DNA of 64,000 bases, taken from the NCBI RefSeq assembly GCF_004341395.1, contig NZ_SLXT01000008.1, positions 57,512 to 121,511 on the forward strand, read 5' to 3'. Position numbers and translations under genes: made by a program. The notes under the pieces were generated by a model that did not search any database, had not been told where the DNA came from, and saw nothing but the letters and a program-made list of their open reading frames with translations. How positions within the stretch are numbered: the first letter of the stretch is position 1; every line of letters starts with the position of its first letter. Below are positions 43,064 through 51,043 of this stretch, one piece after another. The stretch comes from Heliophilum fasciatum (lineage in GTDB: Bacteria > Bacillota > Desulfitobacteriia > Heliobacteriales > Heliobacteriaceae).

Positions 43064-44640
43064 TGCCATCAGCAGAATACTGGCAAAAGCGGAGTGAGCA
43101 GCTCGCCCAACGTCAATTTGATAAGGCCGATCAGTACGTTGGGGAACTGAACAAGGAATACCAGCGAGCCATCCAGGAGATCCGGCGCAACATTGAAGTC
43201 TTTTACCAGCGCTACGCCGACAATAACGAGATCAGTTTGGCAGAAGCCCGGAAGAAGCTTGGTGGCAAAGAGTTGACCGAGTTTAAGATGACGCTGGAAG
43301 AGTTCATTGCCAAGGCGAAGAATAATCAGGACGGCCGCTGGACCCGAGATCTCAACAACACCTATTACCGGACGCGTGTAAGCCGTTTAGAGGCGTTGCA
43401 AACTCAGATAAGGCAACAGGTCGAGATGCTCACGGAAAGCCGTCAGAAAGGCGCACAGGCGCTCTTAGGCGGCATTTACGAAGATACATACTACCGGACC
43501 ATCTACGAGATTCAAAAAGGCATCGGCTTGGGCGTATCGTTTGCATCCATCGACCAACAGGGTTTGAAGACCGTCCTGAAAACCGAGTTCGCCGGTGCTA
43601 ACTATAGCAAGCGGATATGGGATGACCGGGATCGGCTGGTTCGGGAGTTGCAGACGAAACTTACACAGTCGTTCATTCGTGGCGATAGCATTGATCGAAC
43701 CATCAGCGATATGACGGAGCGAATGAACGTCTCCCGCACCAACGCTGCACGCTTAGTCCAGACGGAAAGCTCTTTCTTCGCCAACCAGGCCACGATGGCC
43801 GGTTACAAGGCCAGCAAGGTTGTGCAGAAGTATGAGGTCTTGGCTACGCTTGATAAGCGTACCAGCGAGATCTGCCGGTCGATGGACGGCAAGGTGTTCA
43901 ATTTGAACGAGGCCGAGGTCAACGTAAACTACCCGCCTTTTCATGTGCGCTGCCGGACAACAGTGGTGCCGTACTTTGACGATGAGATCGATGCAGGGGA
44001 ACGAATCGCCCGGGATGACGAGGACAATGTGTACTATGTCCCGGGAGACATGACGTATAAAGCATGGTATGATAAACACACAGGGGGAACAGGTAAAGGC
44101 GAAACGTCACCTGCTGGCAATCGTTTGGATCTTAAACCTATCGAGCGGCTTCAATTGGCGGAGGTGGATAAAAAGCTCATAGAGTACGAAGACCGTATTC
44201 GAAACGAACCGATTGAGCACGCATACGCCATTACGGAGAAGGGGGAGGTTTATCACTCGATTGGCACAGAAGGCAATGTGCAAATTGACGCGATTGGAAT
44301 AACAAATCTTCGAAACAGCCGAGTGACCCACAATCATCCATCGCCGTATGGTGATCCTGGTGGCTCTTTTAGCCGTGATGATATAATTAAATTTTTTGCG
44401 TGTTCGTTATTGGAGTTACGAGCAGTGGACTCAAAATATAGGTACACGCTTAAAAGAGAAAAAGAAATTATGCTTACGCCGGGCGAGGTAGGGAGCCTAT
44501 TAATTCAAGCCAATTATGATTTTAGGTCGAAGACAACAATTTGGGACTTGGAAGACGGTTATGATGATAAACATTTAACCATGGAAGAGTTTGTTCTTTT
44601 GGTGGATGGTTTATTTTACAAAAGGGAGCCGTTAACATGA
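43063..44640 (+). CDS. SPP1 gp7/MuF head protein fused to a JAMM-like domain
   Basis: 525 residues. Residues 1-305 are an SPP1 gp7 (MuF) minor head protein with the typical CRSMDGKVF and YPPFHVRCRTT motifs. After a Gly-rich linker (340-352) comes a separate domain with H423-N-H425-P-S and S437-x-x-D440, the metal site of JAMM/MPN+ peptidases; a Glu such as E395 could complete it. Known gp7 proteins end near 310. The extra domain is AT-richer than the rest. It might cut host or capsid proteins after injection; this is inference. Confidence 0.85.
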   Translation: MPSAEYWQKRSEQLAQRQFDKADQYVGELNKEYQRAIQEIRRNIEVFYQRYADNNEISLAEARKKLGGKELTEFKMTLEEFIAKAKNNQDGRWTRDLNNTYYRTRVSRLEALQTQIRQQVEMLTESRQKGAQALLGGIYEDTYYRTIYEIQKGIGLGVSFASIDQQGLKTVLKTEFAGANYSKRIWDDRDRLVRELQTKLTQSFIRGDSIDRTISDMTERMNVSRTNAARLVQTESSFFANQATMAGYKASKVVQKYEVLATLDKRTSEICRSMDGKVFNLNEAEVNVNYPPFHVRCRTTVVPYFDDEIDAGERIARDDEDNVYYVPGDMTYKAWYDKHTGGTGKGETSPAGNRLDLKPIERLQLAEVDKKLIEYEDRIRNEPIEHAYAITEKGEVYHSIGTEGNVQIDAIGITNLRNSRVTHNHPSPYGDPGGSFSRDDIIKFFACSLLELRAVDSKYRYTLKREKEIMLTPGEVGSLLIQANYDFRSKTTIWDLEDGYDDKHLTMEEFVLLVDGLFYKREPLT

Positions 44641-44897
44641 TTAAACCGCCAACCAAACAAGAAAATAGACAAATGATTGCCAAAGCCCTTGAATGTCATC
44701 GCTCAAAACTAAAAGAAGAGCAATATGAAAAGCTTGTTGATGAAATTAATGACATGAATTATCCGTATACGATTAAAACAATAGCCTTGCTCAATAATTC
44801 AAATGGGGCATTGGATGCAAATGCAAAGGAACATGATAAACTAAGTCGCGAGGAAACTATGAAGTGGATTGAGATTAGGCAAAAATACGGGGTATAA
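44637..44897 (+). CDS. small AT-rich partner of the MuF-JAMM gene
   Basis: 86 residues, helical and not recognised (HRSKLKEEQYEKLVDEIND). Starts within the stop codon of the fusion gene (ATGA), so it is coupled. AT-rich like the JAMM-encoding part and unlike the scaffold gene after it. This is where an immunity or inhibitor protein would be expected, but no homology shows that. A terminator follows. Confidence 0.6.
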   Translation: MIKPPTKQENRQMIAKALECHRSKLKEEQYEKLVDEINDMNYPYTIKTIALLNNSNGALDANAKEHDKLSREETMKWIEIRQKYGV

Positions 44898-44900
44898 AAG

Positions 44901-44930
44901 CACTCTCGAAACGAGGGTGTTTTTCTTTTT
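44901..44930 (+). terminator. terminator between head-effector and scaffold genes
   Basis: CACTCTCG, loop AAA, CGAGGGTG, then TTTTTCTTTTT. It interrupts the late operon just after the AT-rich partner gene, as moron genes often do. Confidence 0.88.
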
Positions 44931-45018
44931 CCGCCGTTTCGGTACTGTCGGCGTAAAAGAACAGGACATCACCGGACACGACCGGGTAACCAAGTGAAGA
45001 TGAAGGAGCGATCGATTC

Positions 45019-45666
45019 ATGGAATGGTTACGTAAGCTGCTGGAAGGCAAAGGGCTCACCGAAGAGCAAATCAAGGCGATTGTCTCCGGTGTCGAGGACA
45101 ACTATAAGGGCTATGTCCCCAAGCATCGATTTGACGAACTCAACGAAGCCAAGAAGCAACTGGAGACGGACTTAAAGGACCGTGACAAGCAACTGATCGA
45201 TCTCAAGAAGGCGGCTGGCGACAATGACGACCTGAAAAAGCAGATCGAACAGCTTCAGACCGACAACAAGCAGAAGGAACAGGACTATCAAGCCAAGATC
45301 AAAGATATGGCGGTAACTACGGCCATCAAGTTAGCTGTCGGCAAGGATGCTCATGATCTCGACCTCGTTGTAGGGCTACTCGACAAATACAAAGTGGAGA
45401 TTGGTGAAGACGGCCAAATCAAAGCCGGCCTTGACGATCAGTTAAAAGCGTTGCGCACCAGCAAGGCTTTTTTGTTTGTCGATCAAGAGACCGGAGGTAC
45501 GCAGACCCAGATGAGAGGCGCAAAACCTCCAGACGGCAGCGGCAAACCGCCACAAACACAGAAAAACCCTTGGCTCAAAGAGAGCTTCAACCTCACCGAG
45601 CAGGGGCGGCTCATTCGGGAATATCCCGATCTGGCGCAGCAGTTCATGGCCGCAGCCAAACAATAA
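45019..45666 (+). CDS. capsid scaffold protein (GP20 family)
   Basis: 215 residues. A charged coiled coil (about 40-100) is followed by TAIKLAVGKDAHDLDLVVGLL, the pattern of phage minor structural protein GP20. Guides capsid assembly and is then removed. Directly before the major capsid gene. The 120 nt before it hold the terminator and no ORF. Confidence 0.9.
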   Translation: MEWLRKLLEGKGLTEEQIKAIVSGVEDNYKGYVPKHRFDELNEAKKQLETDLKDRDKQLIDLKKAAGDNDDLKKQIEQLQTDNKQKEQDYQAKIKDMAVTTAIKLAVGKDAHDLDLVVGLLDKYKVEIGEDGQIKAGLDDQLKALRTSKAFLFVDQETGGTQTQMRGAKPPDGSGKPPQTQKNPWLKESFNLTEQGRLIREYPDLAQQFMAAAKQ

Positions 45667-45688
45667 TTTTTCAAGGAGGAATTGACCC

Positions 45689-46645
45689 ATGCCAAAGACT
45701 CAAATTGCGGACGTGATCGTCCCACAGGTATTTAACCCCTATGTCATCGCACGAACGGCGGAACTGTCGGCACTGTCTCAGTCGGGTATCATCTCCAACA
45801 ACCCGGAACTGGACGCACTCGCTCGCGGCGGCGGGAAGTACATCAATATGCCCTACTGGAACGACCTGACCGGTGACGACGAAGTGCTGTCTGACTCCGG
45901 AGCACTGACTCCGCAAAAGATCACCGCCGGCCAAGACGTGGCCGTCTTGTTCCTCCGCGGGAAAGCGTGGAGCGCCAATGACCTCGCCTCTGTTCTTGCC
46001 GGCTCGGATCCGATGGCGGCCATCGGGGACCTGGTCGCTGCATATTGGGCGCGGATGCGTCAGAAACTGCTGTTCTCCATGCTGAAAGGTGTTTTTGCAT
46101 CGGCAACCATGTCCGGCAACATCCATGATATTTCGGCCTTGACTGGTACCGCAGCCGTTCTCTCCGGTGAAACCTTCCTTGATGCACAAGGGAAACTTGG
46201 TGACGCAGCCGAGAAACTGACAGCCATTTCCATGCACAGCGCAGCGTACATCAAGTTGCAAAAAGACAACCTGATCGCCTTTATCCCCGACTCAGAGGGT
46301 AAGGTGAACATCCCCACGTACATGGGCCGCCGAGTGATTGTCGACGATGGACATCCCGTTTCTTCCGGAGTGTACACCTCGTACCTGTTCGGTGCCGGCG
46401 CGATTGGCTTGGGTAATGGTCAACACCCAGTACCAACCGAGACCGATCGGGATTCGCTGGCCGGTGACGATATCCTGATCAATCGTCAAGCGTTTATTCT
46501 CCATCCCCGCGGTGTTAAGTTTACCGGTACCAGCGTGGCCGGTGCCGCTCCCACCAACGCGGAATGCGAGAATGCAGCCAACTGGACCCGAGTGTATGAG
46601 AACAAGAACCTTCGTATCGTGAAGTTTGTTTACAAGTTGGCGTAA
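45689..46645 (+). CDS. major capsid protein
   Basis: 318 residues with PQVFNPYVIARTAELSALSQ and SMHSAAYIKLQKDNLIAFIP, as in the HK97-fold capsid proteins of PBSX-like phages. AAGGAGG precedes the ATG. Codon use is biased to C-ending codons, fitting high expression. A long hairpin follows the stop. Confidence 0.9.
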   Translation: MPKTQIADVIVPQVFNPYVIARTAELSALSQSGIISNNPELDALARGGGKYINMPYWNDLTGDDEVLSDSGALTPQKITAGQDVAVLFLRGKAWSANDLASVLAGSDPMAAIGDLVAAYWARMRQKLLFSMLKGVFASATMSGNIHDISALTGTAAVLSGETFLDAQGKLGDAAEKLTAISMHSAAYIKLQKDNLIAFIPDSEGKVNIPTYMGRRVIVDDGHPVSSGVYTSYLFGAGAIGLGNGQHPVPTETDRDSLAGDDILINRQAFILHPRGVKFTGTSVAGAAPTNAECENAANWTRVYENKNLRIVKFVYKLA

Positions 46646-46652
46646 ACAGCGA

Positions 46653-46690
46653 ATGACCAAAGAAGGGGCAAATAACCCTTCTTTGGTCAT
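46653..46690 (+). terminator. 15-bp perfect hairpin after the capsid gene
   Basis: ATGACCAAAGAAGGG, loop GCAAATAA, CCCTTCTTTGGTCAT. No T-run follows (CTTTGC), so it may stabilise or process the capsid mRNA rather than terminate fully. Confidence 0.6.
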
Positions 46691-46711
46691 CTTTGCAAGG
46701 AGGGATGAAGG

Positions 46712-46936
46712 TTGTCAGCAACCGCATTTCAACGCAATCGCCGGGCGACTGCACTACGGGAACAATGTGCAGAGCTTGGCATTGAAGGCAGTGATAGCCT
46801 TGGTGAAGCTGAACTGAAAGCACTACTGGAGAAGCACTCTGTAGCGCCCAAGGAAGCAGGTGACGTTTCCAGTGACAACAAATCAAGCGGTCGTACTAAG
46901 CGCGGTAAAGATTCGCCTACGAATCAATCACAATGA
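46712..46936 (+). CDS. hypothetical protein between capsid and connector genes
   Basis: 74 residues with a short helical SAP-like part (LREQCAELGIEG...LGEAELKALLEKH) and a Lys/Ser-rich tail. Similar Rho-N/SAP-like proteins often follow the capsid gene. TTG start seven nt after AGGAGGG. Overlaps the next gene by 77 nt. Confidence 0.65.
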   Translation: MSATAFQRNRRATALREQCAELGIEGSDSLGEAELKALLEKHSVAPKEAGDVSSDNKSSGRTKRGKDSPTNQSQ

Positions 46937-47240
46937 TCTCGACCCGCTGATCCTGTCCTACATTGATGAGATCGGCGTAAGGATCAGTCACTACTGCAAC
47001 ATGGATGTGATACCCGATACGCTTACGTTCACCTGGACATCCATGGTCATCGATGCGCTACGGGCTGAACAGTCTGCTATTGACGAGATCGCCCAATCCA
47101 ATGCCGGTAGTGCCGATATTAAGATCGGCGACACGTCGATTAAACCGGTTGCCGCGTCAGGCCAGAATAAATCGGCTATTGATGCCGTTGTGCTGAATTA
47201 CCGCGTGGATCTGAACCGGTACCGGAAGTTGAGGTGGTAG
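46860..47240 (+). CDS. head-tail connector (gp6-like)
   Basis: 126 residues. The segment AVKIRLRINHNDLDPLILSYID is typical of the phage gp6/gp15-like head-tail adaptor that sits under the portal. GTG start after AAGGA inside the previous gene; the long overlap looks real because both frames fit. Confidence 0.75.
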   Translation: MTFPVTTNQAVVLSAVKIRLRINHNDLDPLILSYIDEIGVRISHYCNMDVIPDTLTFTWTSMVIDALRAEQSAIDEIAQSNAGSADIKIGDTSIKPVAASGQNKSAIDAVVLNYRVDLNRYRKLRW

Positions 47241-47241
47241 C

Positions 47242-47595
47242 ATGTACCGCCAATATCGCAGGAGCTTGGAGCGTCTCTATGAAGATACGATGACCGTCAA
47301 GCGATCGGTCGAGACGGAGAAACCATCCGGCGAAACGGTTCCTGCCCTGCAGATCATTTATCAAGATCAACCCTGCCGACTGTCGCAAAAAGCATTGGCG
47401 ACCAACCGGCAAACCGAAGCGCAAAACGATATCCTCTATGAAACCAAGGCCTTTGTGGCGCCTGAACTGCAGATCCGGCAAGGTGACGTTATCGAGGTAA
47501 CCCGATGTGGCGTTACGCAGGCCTATGTCGCCGGTGAACCGTTTCGGTACCCAACCCACCAGGAGATCAGTTTGCAACGAAAGGGCTATGCGTGA
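47242..47595 (+). CDS. head closure protein-like
   Basis: 117 residues, beta-rich. The content and place between connector and HK97 gp10-like genes fit a head closure (stopper) protein. No catalytic motif expected. Overlaps the next gene by one base. Confidence 0.65.
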   Translation: MYRQYRRSLERLYEDTMTVKRSVETEKPSGETVPALQIIYQDQPCRLSQKALATNRQTEAQNDILYETKAFVAPELQIRQGDVIEVTRCGVTQAYVAGEPFRYPTHQEISLQRKGYA

Positions 47596-48050
47596 TGAGC
47601 CGTTGGGGCGACTTCGATTTTAACGATCTCAAGAAGCTTGCTGACAACTTCCAAAAAGCGCTGGATGAGCGGGTGGTAGATCGCTTTATCCAGGAATTCT
47701 TGCTTGAGATGGCCTATCGAGCGGAGCGGAAGATCAAGAAACGTACTCCCGTAGGTGTTTATAAAAACGGCAAGGTTGGCGGTACCCTTCGTCGCAATTG
47801 GAGAGTCGGACAGGTCCAGCGCCAGGGCAATGAGTATGTGGTGGAGATTTTCAACAATACCGAGTATGCCCCCTTTGTGGAGTACGGGCACCGGACGGGC
47901 AAGGAGTTAACCAAATGGGTGGAAGGCCGGTTCATGATGACCATTTCCATGCAGGAGATGGAACAGGAACTGCCACGATACTTGGAGCGTCGCCAGATGG
48001 AACTGCTGAACCAAATCATGAACGGGCGGCCGCCGAGAAGGGGTGAATAG
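47595..48050 (+). CDS. HK97 gp10-like tail component
   Basis: 151 residues. RAERKIKKRTPVGVYKNGK, then GGTLRRNWRVG and YAPFVEYGHRTG, are the hallmarks of HK97 gp10-like/minor tail proteins (neck-tail joining). ATG 47595 reuses the stop of the previous gene (TGATG). Confidence 0.9.
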   Translation: MSRWGDFDFNDLKKLADNFQKALDERVVDRFIQEFLLEMAYRAERKIKKRTPVGVYKNGKVGGTLRRNWRVGQVQRQGNEYVVEIFNNTEYAPFVEYGHRTGKELTKWVEGRFMMTISMQEMEQELPRYLERRQMELLNQIMNGRPPRRGE

Positions 48051-48053
48051 CCC

Positions 48054-48467
48054 ATGACAATCAACCAGGTCCGTGACGGCGTAATTGCTTCCATTCGGGC
48101 CATATTTCCGGACAAAAAGATCTATGGTGAAGCAATGAAGCAAGGGGTTACGGTCCCTTGCTTTTTTGTGAAGATTTTATTGGCGGAACAAACCAATGAA
48201 GTCGGGAGACGGCTGAAACGGACCGTTCTCTTTGATGTTCACTATTTTGCTGATACCAACGAAGAAGCACATGAGGTTGCAGAGCAACTCTATCAGATGG
48301 GGTTTGTAACAGTCCAAGGCAGCTTATTACGCGGGAAGAAGATGCGTCACGAGATCGTTGATGGGGTACTGCACTTCTTTGTGGAGTATGAATTCCATCT
48401 CCTTCGCGAAGTGGCCAGTGGGCCCACAATGCAAACGCTTGAACAGGAGGCGAATCTGATTGGCTAA
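48054..48467 (+). CDS. tail terminator-like protein
   Basis: 137 residues with mixed alpha/beta sequence (VPCFFVKILLAEQ, RRLKRTVLFDVHYFAD). Position between the gp10-like gene and the sheath fits a tail terminator or completion protein of PBSX-like phages. Sequence recognition is moderate. Confidence 0.7.
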   Translation: MTINQVRDGVIASIRAIFPDKKIYGEAMKQGVTVPCFFVKILLAEQTNEVGRRLKRTVLFDVHYFADTNEEAHEVAEQLYQMGFVTVQGSLLRGKKMRHEIVDGVLHFFVEYEFHLLREVASGPTMQTLEQEANLIG

Positions 48468-48624
48468 AGAAAATCCGAAATTCACCAAGGAACAACTACT
48501 TTCAGCAAAAGCCTTTGCCGGCCAGCGTGACATTCTGAACGCGCTGCTCGAAGAAGGCAAACTTTACACCGCCGACGAAGTCGCTCAAATGGTGACTGAC
48601 TTTTTGAGCAGGGAGGTCGAATAG
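48460..48624 (+). CDS. small protein before the tail sheath
   Basis: 54 residues starting MAKENPKFTKEQLLSAKAFA. Many Bacillota myophages encode a small helical protein at this point, between tail terminator and sheath. TTG start nine nt after AGGAGG; it overlaps the previous gene by 8 nt, and its stop is followed directly by the sheath ATG. Confidence 0.75.
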   Translation: MAKENPKFTKEQLLSAKAFAGQRDILNALLEEGKLYTADEVAQMVTDFLSREVE

Positions 48625-49941
48625 ATGGCTGGTGGAACGTGGACCACACAGAACAAGGTGAGACCCGGTGTCTATATTAATTTCCAAAGTGCCGGTGGGC
48701 CAGTTGGTACCGTCGGGGAGCGCGGAACTGTCACAGTGCCACTGCCGCTCTCTTGGGGCGAATCGAAGAAGGTGATCGAAATCAATGCGGGTGATGACGT
48801 CAAAACCATTTTGGGTTATGACATTACCGCCGCGCAACTTCTTCTTGTTAAAGAAGCCTTGAAACGAGCCAAGACGCTCTTACTGTACCGCCTTAATACC
48901 GGGACCAAGGCGACAAAAACAGTCGGTACGCTCACGGCAACCGCGAAATACAGCGGGGCTCGGGGCAATGATCTCAGCCTGGTCATCCAAACCAACGTTG
49001 ATGATGCAGCGAAATTCGATGTAAAAACGGTGCTTGCAGGACAAGTTGTCGACACACAAGTAGTGGCAAGCATCGCGGAATTGGTTGCTAATGATTGGGT
49101 CGTGTTTAGCGGAACCGGTACCTTAACCGCAACGGCCGGGGCTGCTCTCACCGGTGGCGCCGATGGAACGGTTACCAACCAGGATTACACCGATTACCTG
49201 TCCGCCATTGAGCTTTACGAATTCCAGACGATGGCGTTGCCTTCTACGGATGCCACACTGAAATCCGTCGTTGTGTCGTTTGTCCGGCGTCTTCGGGAGA
49301 TGGAGGGGCGTAAGATCCAAGTGGTTCTGGAGAATTACCGGAATCCTGACTTTGAAGGCGTCATCAGCGTCAAAAACGGGGTCATTCTTGCCGATGGCAC
49401 TACGCTGGATGCAAGGCAAGCGGTTGTATGGGTGGCAGCGGCTACGGCCAGCGCGGAGATTAACCAGTCGTTGACGTATGCCGCTTACGACGATGCTGTT
49501 GACGCCAACCCTCGCTACACGAATTCGCAAATTGAGACCGCCTTGCTGAACGGGGAATTCCTCTTTGTGCAGAACAAAGGCCGCGCCATCGTGGAGCAGG
49601 ACACGAACACCTTCCGATCCTATACGCCGACAAAGACAAAGGTATTTTCCAAGAACCGTCCGATTCGGGTGCTTGATGGCATCAACAACGATTTCAAGCG
49701 CATTTTCGAGACGTACTACATCGGCAAGGTCAACAACAACGACGATGGCCGCAACCTGTTCCGTAAGGAATGTATTAACCACCTGGAGACGCTGCAAGGC
49801 ATCGGGGCCATCCAGAACTTTGACGCCGAGACGGATCTAGCGGTTGTTCAAGGTGCTGATTCTGATAGTGTAGCCGTGGAGCTGTACGTTCAGCCGGTTG
49901 ATTCCATCGAGAAAATCTACTTCAGCATTAAGGTGAAGTAA
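48625..49941 (+). CDS. contractile tail sheath (XkdK-like)
   Basis: 438 residues. RPGVYINFQSAGGP at the start and YIGKVNNNDDGRNLFRKECINHLETLQ near the end are the conserved sheath segments. The middle domain (about 90-185) is the variable outer part. It shows that the phage has a contractile tail. Preceded by GGGAGGTCGA across the previous stop. Confidence 0.95.
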   Translation: MAGGTWTTQNKVRPGVYINFQSAGGPVGTVGERGTVTVPLPLSWGESKKVIEINAGDDVKTILGYDITAAQLLLVKEALKRAKTLLLYRLNTGTKATKTVGTLTATAKYSGARGNDLSLVIQTNVDDAAKFDVKTVLAGQVVDTQVVASIAELVANDWVVFSGTGTLTATAGAALTGGADGTVTNQDYTDYLSAIELYEFQTMALPSTDATLKSVVVSFVRRLREMEGRKIQVVLENYRNPDFEGVISVKNGVILADGTTLDARQAVVWVAAATASAEINQSLTYAAYDDAVDANPRYTNSQIETALLNGEFLFVQNKGRAIVEQDTNTFRSYTPTKTKVFSKNRPIRVLDGINNDFKRIFETYYIGKVNNNDDGRNLFRKECINHLETLQGIGAIQNFDAETDLAVVQGADSDSVAVELYVQPVDSIEKIYFSIKVK

Positions 49942-49960
49942 CCGGGAGGTGAAGACGTAG

Positions 49961-50425
49961 ATGGGTTTTTTGCAAGCGAGGGATACCATCAGCGGCCAAG
50001 AAGGCCGGGCTTACGCAACCATCAACGGCCAAGTGGAAGAAATGTTTTACATCAAGAAGCTTGAGGCCAAGGCGGAAAAAGAAAAGTCGGAGATCAAAAC
50101 CTTGGGCCGTCGGGGAACGCAACATAAGGCGAAAGGCTGGAAGGGCACGGGGAGTATGACGATTTATTACGTCACATCTCTCTTCCGTAAGATGATGATG
50201 GAATACATCAAAAAGGGTATCGATGCTTATTTCGATGTGCAAGTGGTCAATGAGGACCCGACTTCCAGCATCGGCAGGCAGACGGTGGTGCTTAAAGGCG
50301 TCAACTTGAACAGTGTCATCATGGCATTGCTGGATACGGATACCGACGCACTGGAAGAAGATGTGGACTTCACGTTTGAAGACGTGGACATCATGGACAG
50401 CTTCGGCAAGCCGATTTTAGGATAG
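49961..50425 (+). CDS. tail tube protein (XkdM-like)
   Basis: 154 residues with DTISGQEGRAYATINGQ and KGTGSMTIYYVTS, typical of the XkdM tube family. Forms the inner tube inside the sheath. Follows the sheath gene by 19 nt. Confidence 0.93.
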   Translation: MGFLQARDTISGQEGRAYATINGQVEEMFYIKKLEAKAEKEKSEIKTLGRRGTQHKAKGWKGTGSMTIYYVTSLFRKMMMEYIKKGIDAYFDVQVVNEDPTSSIGRQTVVLKGVNLNSVIMALLDTDTDALEEDVDFTFEDVDIMDSFGKPILG

Positions 50426-50438
50426 GAGGATGTAGCCT

Positions 50439-50861
50439 GTGGGTGATTTAAGCGCATTCTTCGCGCAAAACGTGACCACGGATATCACCGAAGATTTTGT
50501 GGTATCCCAGCGGTTCAAAGATAAAGACGGCAAGCCGGTACCGTGGACGTTGCGCACGATGACCGAAGCGGAGAACGAAGAGATCCGCAAGGCGGCAACA
50601 AGAACCGTAAAAGGCAAAGGCGGCATCAAAACGCCGGAAACGAATGTGGACGAATACCTGGCGAAGCTGACAGTAGCCAGTGTCGTGTTCCCCAACCTCA
50701 AAGACGCAGAACTACAGAAATCTTACGGCGTCATTGGTGCCGAAGCACTCTTGCGTAAGATGCTTTTGCCCGGTGAATACGCTGCCTTGGTCGAGAAGGT
50801 TCAAGAAATGAACGGCTACGACAAGGACATGAACGACCTGGTGGAAGAGGTAAAAAACTAA
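50439..50861 (+). CDS. tail assembly chaperone G (XkdN-like)
   Basis: 140 residues of the XkdN family (VPWTLRTMTEAENEEIRK, LLRKMLLPGEYAALVEKVQE). Loads the tape measure protein during tail assembly. Ends in a slippery A-AAA-AAC, which allows a minus 1 frameshift into the downstream frame. GTG start after AGGAGG. Confidence 0.9.
   Translation: MGDLSAFFAQNVTTDITEDFVVSQRFKDKDGKPVPWTLRTMTEAENEEIRKAATRTVKGKGGIKTPETNVDEYLAKLTVASVVFPNLKDAELQKSYGVIGAEALLRKMLLPGEYAALVEKVQEMNGYDKDMNDLVEEVKN
50852..50858 (+). promoter_or_regulatory. minus 1 ribosomal frameshift site A AAA AAC
   Basis: The heptamer is in the correct phase (GTA AAA AAC TAA in frame zero), one codon before the G stop codon. Slipping back one base joins the G frame to the 50858-51025 frame. 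This G/GT arrangement is known from lambda and many other tailed phages. Confidence 0.88.
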
Positions 50862-51025
50862 TCAATGAGGGCGATAGTGAGGCGAATTACGCCTACTATG
50901 CCCTCCATGAACTCCATATCCTTCCCCACGTCCTGGTGGCCATGCCGCGACGGAAGAAGGCGGCTATCTATGCCATGATCGATGTACGAATCACCGAAGA
51001 GAAGCGATTGCGCAAGAATAAATAA
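50858..51025 (+). CDS. T extension of the tail assembly chaperone (frameshifted)
   Basis: 55 codons open in the minus 1 frame, ending at TAA 51023-51025. The peptide includes LINEGDSEANYAYYALHELH and PRRKKAAIYAMIDVRITEEK. It has no start codon with a ribosome binding site at its beginning, so it is made as the G-T fusion of about 194 residues. It lies between G and the tape measure, as in other phages. Confidence 0.82.
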   Translation, partial: LINEGDSEANYAYYALHELHILPHVLVAMPRRKKAAIYAMIDVRITEEKRLRKNK

Positions 51026-51043
51026 GCAGAAAGGAGGTGCGAC

